DNA of 10,375 nt from Euryarchaeota archaeon UBA226 (GTDB lineage: Archaea > Thermoplasmatota > Poseidoniia > Poseidoniales > Poseidoniaceae): NCBI GenBank assembly GCA_002505935.1, contig DAWL01000027.1, forward strand, positions 1,498 to 11,872, read 5' to 3'. The notes beneath the pieces were generated by a model, which had not been told where the DNA came from, made no database searches, and was given only the letters and a program-made list of their open reading frames with translations. Made by a program: the position numbers and the translations under genes. Below, one piece after another: positions 6,107-10,375 of this stretch (position 1 is the first letter of the stretch; every line of letters starts with the position of its first letter).

Positions 6107-6478
6107 ATGAAGGAGTATTGTATCAAATTACCAGATAGACCGGGAGAAATGGCTGATCTCTGTGAAGCATTATCCTCGAAGGGAATCAACCTACTAACCG
6201 CCACAGCATTAACTGCTACAGGAGCAGTTGTAGCATTGGTGACTGATGATGAAGAAGGAACCACCGGCGTGCTGGATAATTTGGGGCATGAATATCATGT
6301 TAGTGAAGTTCTTCTGGTCACAATGCCTCACCAACCAGGTTCTTTGGCGGCCCTCTCAAGAACAATGGGTAATGCTGGCATCAACATCAATTCAATTTAC
6401 ATCATGAGTAAAGATGATGATAAGGCCGTAATTGCTTTCACAGCCGACAATGTTGAAGCCGCAAGAGAAATGATTTGA
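6107..6478 (+). CDS. Tandem ACT-domain protein, likely amino-acid sensor
   Basis: A 123-residue protein made of two ACT modules and nothing else. ACT 1 begins EYCIKLPDRPGEMADLCEAL with the typical beta-loop-helix Arg-Pro-Gly turn. ACT 2 begins VLLVTMPHQPGSLAALSRTM, with a matching Gln-Pro-Gly turn and the GININSIYIM strand. Stand-alone double-ACT proteins (COG4747-like) are thought to bind amino acids and regulate partners. The ATG at 6107 is placed right before the first strand. A GTG at 6086 would add seven residues; no clear ribosome binding site decides. It lies 91 bases after SRP19 and ends one base from the end of the convergent aminotransferase gene. A link to branched-chain amino-acid control is tempting but only positional. 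Confidence 0.85.
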   Translation: MKEYCIKLPDRPGEMADLCEALSSKGINLLTATALTATGAVVALVTDDEEGTTGVLDNLGHEYHVSEVLLVTMPHQPGSLAALSRTMGNAGININSIYIMSKDDDKAVIAFTADNVEAAREMI

Positions 6479-6479
6479 A

Positions 6480-7526
6480 TCAAACCATATTGATTGGTAG
6501 ATTCAATTCAACCTTATGCAACCATGAGAAGGGGTCTTGCGCTAATTCTGTCTGAACTCCAGTTAGTGCATTATAGAGTTCTCGAGTAACTGGGGCTACG
6601 TCTCCATCCATGTAGACCTTCTTTTGATCACCATGAGTAATCGAACCTATCGGCGAGATTACCGCTGCAGTGCCGCAACAAAATGCTTCATCCGCTTGCA
6701 TTGCAAATTCTGCGCTGACTTTGGTTTCAGTCACTTCGTAACCTCTATGTCGGGCTAATTGAATTATCGAGTCGCGTGTGATTCCTGGAAGGATAGTGCC
6801 TGTCAACTCTGGTGTGTAAATATGGTTATCCTTGACGCAAAAGAAATTCGCTGCACCCACTTCTTCGATGTTGTTATGTTCAACAGCGTCAAGATAGATG
6901 ACTTCGGCATATCCTTGCTTTTTGGCATTCTTGGAAGGCATCATTCCTGGTGCATAATTTCCAATCGCTTTGACTCCACCCGAACCTCCGGGGGCTGCTC
7001 TGTGATGTTCATCGGAAATCAACAGTTCAATACTGGTTAAGCCTCCCTTGAAATACGGGCCAACTGGAGTAACAAATACGCAAAATGTGTAGGATGGGGC
7101 GGGTGCTACTCCCATGATTGGCCCTGTTCCCCAAAGTACGGGTCTGACATACAATGCGCCACGGCCAGATGGCGGGATGAATCGTGAATTTGCTGCAACA
7201 ACCTGTTCAACAGCATCGATGAACATGGACTCTGGTACTGGCGGCATCCCTAGCCTTGCTGCACCTTTTTGGAAGCGGCGGGCGTTCTCATCCGGCCTGA
7301 ATAATACTACATTGTTCTGAACCGTTCGATGGGCTTTCATACCCTCAAATATGCCTTGACCATAGTTCAGGACACCCGCTGCCGGATCAATTTCTAGATT
7401 GCCGTATGGCAACATTTGCCCGGGACGCCACGGTTCTCCCAACTCACAATTTGCGACATACATGTAATCGGTTTGCGTCAAGGAAAAGGTCAGGGAATCC
7501 CAATCGATTTCCTCTCCTTCAGCCAT
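6480..7526 (-). CDS. ilvE: Branched-chain amino-acid aminotransferase
   Basis: A 348-residue PLP enzyme, fold-type IV, of the longer class II type shared with eukaryotic BCATs. It transfers the amino group between glutamate and the 2-oxo acids of Leu, Ile and Val. Visible motifs are LNYGQGIFEGMKAHR (53-67), the RPDENARRF segment, the pyrophosphate-binding YVRPVLWGTG (126-135), and the PLP lysine Lys186 in GGVKAIGNYAPG. Next come YLDAVEHNNIEEVGAANFF (211-229) and the C-terminal GTAAVISPIGSI (285-296). Where mammalian enzymes carry a redox CxxC, this one lacks it, but it has adjacent Cys283-Cys284 just before. Length is in the usual range. The start ATG at 7526 has AGGTGG 7 bases upstream on the coding strand. 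The gene is divergent from DNA polymerase B. Confidence 0.95.
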   Translation of the reverse strand: MAEGEEIDWDSLTFSLTQTDYMYVANCELGEPWRPGQMLPYGNLEIDPAAGVLNYGQGIFEGMKAHRTVQNNVVLFRPDENARRFQKGAARLGMPPVPESMFIDAVEQVVAANSRFIPPSGRGALYVRPVLWGTGPIMGVAPAPSYTFCVFVTPVGPYFKGGLTSIELLISDEHHRAAPGGSGGVKAIGNYAPGMMPSKNAKKQGYAEVIYLDAVEHNNIEEVGAANFFCVKDNHIYTPELTGTILPGITRDSIIQLARHRGYEVTETKVSAEFAMQADEAFCCGTAAVISPIGSITHGDQKKVYMDGDVAPVTRELYNALTGVQTELAQDPFSWLHKVELNLPINMV

Positions 7527-7533
7527 CTTTGCA

Positions 7534-7539
7534 CCACCT
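7534..7539 (-). promoter_or_regulatory. Ribosome binding site of the aminotransferase gene
   Basis: On the coding strand AGGTGG sits 7 bases before the ATG at 7526, close to the consensus AGGAGG. It supports that start and argues against a leaderless transcript. Confidence 0.55.
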
Positions 7540-7672
7540 GAATGCAGCCAGAAAAACCCGATTGCGTTTGTCGATAAGACTCAGGCTTTCAATACTTGCT
7601 GAAACGATTCTTCTCTCTCCACCCTGTTTGTCATTGCCAAGGTTCATGTTTCATCGGCATTCAACACTTGAC

Positions 7673-10318
7673 ATGGCAGCAGGTGCGACTTGGAGTGGTG
7701 ATGTTGCCATTCTTAGTGTTCGTTGGAATAGCCATGACGAAGATGGAGTTGCATCCTCCATAATTGAAATTACAGCTCGTTCAAGAAATGGAGATTCGGT
7801 GATTGCCTTAGTTCATGGGTTTACGCCCGGTATCGAAATTTCGATTCCCGGCGTCTGCAAGGACCCGAAGGAATTGCCTGAAGATATCGAAAGACGGTTG
7901 AACAAAGTCATGGAAATCAAGGAAGTGACTAAGGTCGATGAGCCGCGATTAAAGTGGACTGACCTTGGAGAAAAAATGCATTGGTGGGTTAGCGTTGAGC
8001 AACCATTCGTAGTACCAAGATTGCGAGAAAGGCTTTCTGAGAGTTGGAATTTAAGCAGTGCAGATATTCCCTTTTCCAATCGACTATTCCTTGATGAGGA
8101 CCTTGGACCTCACATAAACCTCAGTGGGAAAATATTGCATCAAAAAAAGAAGCCCGGAAATGCCGCAGATGTCATTGCTGCAGGCGGGAGTGGCCTCTAC
8201 CCAGTAGACATAGTAATCAAATGTGAACGAAGTAATTTGTCGAATATTGAACCCTTTCCAGCACCTTGGGTGATATTCTCTTTCGATTTGGAAACGAGTA
8301 TCGAAGATAATCGAATATTGTGTGCTGCAGCGACGATTGAAACTTTGGAGTCGGATCTGCAAGAACCTGTTCAAGAGACTCATACATTCAGTGGTGATGA
8401 AGTACAGATTATGAAGGACTTGACCGAATTATTGAGGAACTGTGATGCGGATATCATTACAGGGTACAATGTAGATAATTTCGATTTACCACGCTTGAAT
8501 GAAAGAATGGAATACCATTGTCGCTCAACTGAAATTGAGGAGCGCTGTGAATTATACGGCTGGGGCCGAGTTCCTATGAATGAAGAAGAATACAAGCGTA
8601 ATCGCCAAGGATTGATTCCGAAAAGAGCGAATACGCGCGCTTGGATTCTTGCTGGACGCGTGGTCATGGATGCTTGGTGGCAAGCCCGTAGCGCATTACG
8701 GCCAAGACGTGAAACTCTGAAATTCGTAGCCGAATTGTTATTCCCAGATCAAGACGAATTACACAAGATGGACGTGGATGCTTCACGCATGGATGAAGAA
8801 TGGGCAGAACGTCCAGAGGTTGTACTGGAATATTGTGCGCGTGATTCTGCTTTGCCACTGCAGATTCTTCGAAGTATACAAGCAACTAGACGTAAGGAAG
8901 CGATTGCATCCGTCGCCAAAGTGCCCTTTGAGACCGCAGCGAATGGAACCACAAGTCAATTGCTCGATAGTCTGGTAATCAGATTGGCTGAATCAAAAGA
9001 TGTGGCAGTACCATTGACCGGAAGCGCGGCGAAGAAAGAGGGACAGATACCCGGAGGTTACGTTCACGATGTCGAAGCGGGGATGCACCCTTGGATTGCC
9101 GTACTCGATTTCAAATCGATGTACCCGTCAATAATGATAGGAAACAACATCTGCCATACTACTCGCATCGATATTTCACATCCCATTCAACCTGCAGATG
9201 ATGAATTGGTACATACCTCTCCAACAGGGGCTCGATTTCGCAACAAGGAAGCAAGAGAAGGTTTGGTTCCCACCCTTTTGCAAGACCTGATGGCCCAAAG
9301 AGACCACCACAAGACTGAGATGAGAATCGCAGAAGAAAGCGAGGATTCTGCAAAGGTGGCCTTTCACGACCAAATGCAATATGCTGTGAAGATAATGATG
9401 AACTCATTCTATGGGGTCTTTGCTTCAGAATTTTACAGGTTCACTCATCACGACCTTGGGACTTCGATTACCGCTTGGGCTAGAAGGAACATCAAGGGAA
9501 TTATTCAGAAATTGGAGAAAGAAGGACACCACGTTGTCTATTCTGACACAGATTCTATTTTTGTCAGCGTACCAGTCGAGGAAGGAAGCCCCACGGCTCC
9601 GCCCGGAGAAGGTGAAGGGAAAGAGAAGTGGCAAGCAGCGATGGATGAAATGATTCGGTTCGGAAACGAAACTGCAAACCGTTTCAGTGAGGATAGTGCA
9701 GTGTTGGAATTTGAAACTGGAATGTCTGCTTTCTTCTCACACGGGGCCAAGAAACGTTACGTCGGTAGAGTAGTCTGGCCGAAAGACGATTTGATGATCA
9801 AGGGTTATGAAACTCAACGTACTGATTCGTTTCTGGCATTAACAAAAGGTATGCAGAGAATATTCGAATTAGTGCTAGATGGAGAGGAGGCTGCAGCGAT
9901 TAATCTAGCGAAAGAGCAGATTGCAAAGGTGAGGCGTTCTGAAGTTCCGGCCGAGGAATTAGTGATATCGAAACTCTGTAAAGGTAAGCAATTGAAAGAC
10001 GGTAGCATCGATTTCAGTAAGGATTACGCAAATCCAAATGGACAGGCACAAGTCAGAGCAGCGCGCAAGCGCATAGAGAGAAACTTGCCATTTACTCCAG
10101 GGATGAAAATCGCCTTTGTGGTAACAAATGCCGGACAGCGCCCAATGGTTGTCGAGCCGTGGAACGAAGGCGAAGAAGATGGGGGAATCAAATCCTATGA
10201 TTCTCAATTCTATGCAGAAAGGTTGGCTACGGCCTTTGGTAGGGTATCGGAAGCATTTGGATGGAGTGCGGATGAATTGTTGAAAGGAAATCGGCAATCA
10301 TCACTATTTTCATTTTAA
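7673..10318 (+). CDS. polB: Family B DNA polymerase with 3'-5' exonuclease and C-terminal PIP box
   Basis: An 881-residue replicative polymerase. The exonuclease motifs are complete: Exo I DLE (Asp205, Glu207), Exo II GYNVDNFD (264-271) and Exo III YCARD (387-391). So are the polymerase motifs: A DFKSMYPSI (479-487), B KIMMNSFYG (573-581) and C YSDTDS (623-628). The KKRYVG strand in the palm/thumb region is also present. Proofreading and synthesis should both be active, and no intein interrupts the motifs. The last seven residues, QSSLFSF, form a PCNA-interacting box (QxxLxxF), so the enzyme is tied to the sliding clamp. Two starts are possible: ATG 7673 (MAAGATW, next to the first strand) and ATG 7646, nine residues longer with AAGG 3 bases upstream. 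I favour 7673, weakly. The frame extends open further left, but that part is antisense to the aminotransferase. Confidence 0.95.
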   Translation: MAAGATWSGDVAILSVRWNSHDEDGVASSIIEITARSRNGDSVIALVHGFTPGIEISIPGVCKDPKELPEDIERRLNKVMEIKEVTKVDEPRLKWTDLGEKMHWWVSVEQPFVVPRLRERLSESWNLSSADIPFSNRLFLDEDLGPHINLSGKILHQKKKPGNAADVIAAGGSGLYPVDIVIKCERSNLSNIEPFPAPWVIFSFDLETSIEDNRILCAAATIETLESDLQEPVQETHTFSGDEVQIMKDLTELLRNCDADIITGYNVDNFDLPRLNERMEYHCRSTEIEERCELYGWGRVPMNEEEYKRNRQGLIPKRANTRAWILAGRVVMDAWWQARSALRPRRETLKFVAELLFPDQDELHKMDVDASRMDEEWAERPEVVLEYCARDSALPLQILRSIQATRRKEAIASVAKVPFETAANGTTSQLLDSLVIRLAESKDVAVPLTGSAAKKEGQIPGGYVHDVEAGMHPWIAVLDFKSMYPSIMIGNNICHTTRIDISHPIQPADDELVHTSPTGARFRNKEAREGLVPTLLQDLMAQRDHHKTEMRIAEESEDSAKVAFHDQMQYAVKIMMNSFYGVFASEFYRFTHHDLGTSITAWARRNIKGIIQKLEKEGHHVVYSDTDSIFVSVPVEEGSPTAPPGEGEGKEKWQAAMDEMIRFGNETANRFSEDSAVLEFETGMSAFFSHGAKKRYVGRVVWPKDDLMIKGYETQRTDSFLALTKGMQRIFELVLDGEEAAAINLAKEQIAKVRRSEVPAEELVISKLCKGKQLKDGSIDFSKDYANPNGQAQVRAARKRIERNLPFTPGMKIAFVVTNAGQRPMVVEPWNEGEEDGGIKSYDSQFYAERLATAFGRVSEAFGWSADELLKGNRQSSLFSF

Positions 10319-10353
10319 GCCTGTGAAACAGTCAATAAGATGCATGGGCAGGG

Positions 10354-10358
10354 GGTGA
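10354..10358 (+). promoter_or_regulatory. Ribosome binding site for the gene at the right edge
   Basis: GGTGA, within a GGGGGTGA run, matches the archaeal anti-Shine-Dalgarno complement and lies 2 bases before the ATG at 10361. The spacing is tight but usable. Confidence 0.4.
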
Positions 10359-10360
10359 AC

Positions 10361-10375
10361 ATGGTCGGAGAATTA
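10361..10375 (+). CDS. Start of a gene cut by the window edge
   Basis: An ATG at 10361 preceded by a GGGGGTGA run opens a frame reading M-V-G-E-L to the last base. In-frame alternatives are an ATG at 10340 and a GTG at 10355. It is 42 bases after the polymerase stop on the same strand, so the two may share a transcript. Nothing can be said of its product from five residues. Confidence 0.4.

Noticed and set aside
6474..6484. Palindrome TTTGAATCAAA spanning the two convergent stop codons
   Set aside because: Two facing TGA stops automatically give TGA...TCA symmetry; the extra matched bases are too few to call a terminator.
7406..7672. Open frame extending the polymerase 89 residues to the left
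   Set aside because: Most of it is antisense to the aminotransferase N-terminus, the residues look like non-coding translation, and the polymerase fold begins after the ATG at 7673.

Overview
The window most resembles a mid-GC euryarchaeal chromosome, and I would guess a marine Group II/III lineage (Poseidoniales-like). The archaeal assignment rests on several genes: ribosomal protein S8e, SRP19, an MCT-1-like pre-PUA/PUA protein, and a family B DNA polymerase ending in a PCNA-binding (PIP) box. The gene style fits too: very compact, with secreted proteins that have Cys pairs and a C-terminal hydrophobic anchor followed by Arg. The lineage guess is inference; only archaeal origin is strongly supported.

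Layout. Positions 1-207 hold the end of an unrecognised + strand gene with a Pro/Ala-rich linker and a short duplicated C-terminal motif. Positions 308-2844 (+) hold a two-gene unit. The first gene is a large membrane protein with an N-terminal SAP (DNA-binding) domain. The second is a 128-residue protein that opens with a ParB-like LGRGLDDLL motif. Facing them on the - strand (3995 down to 2839) are a PUA-domain RNA-binding protein and then a secreted or anchored small protein; its stop overlaps that of the ParB-motif gene by 6 bases. A short divergent promoter region (3996-4081) separates these from a + strand pair, an AhpD-like CxxC protein and an FAHD1-type fumarylacetoacetate hydrolase family enzyme. 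Then come S8e (5110-5493), SRP19 (5545-6015) and a tandem ACT-domain protein (6107-6478). Convergent to the last is a branched-chain amino-acid aminotransferase (7526 to 6480, -). Divergent from that is the family B DNA polymerase (to 10318, +), followed by the start codon of another gene at the right edge.

How they work together. Most genes are core housekeeping: ribosome (S8e), protein targeting (SRP19), RNA binding and translation (PUA), branched-chain amino acids (aminotransferase, possibly with the ACT sensor) and replication (PolB). The least ordinary part is 308-2844. A membrane protein with a DNA-binding-type domain on its cytoplasmic side sits next to a small protein carrying the N-terminal peptide by which ParB proteins contact ParA. 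This suggests, without proving, a chromosome-to-membrane tether or segregation accessory.

There is no stretch of more than 300 bases without a gene. The larger gaps (208-307, 3996-4081, 6016-6106, 7527-7672) contain no tRNA, rRNA, CRISPR array or insertion sequence that I can see.
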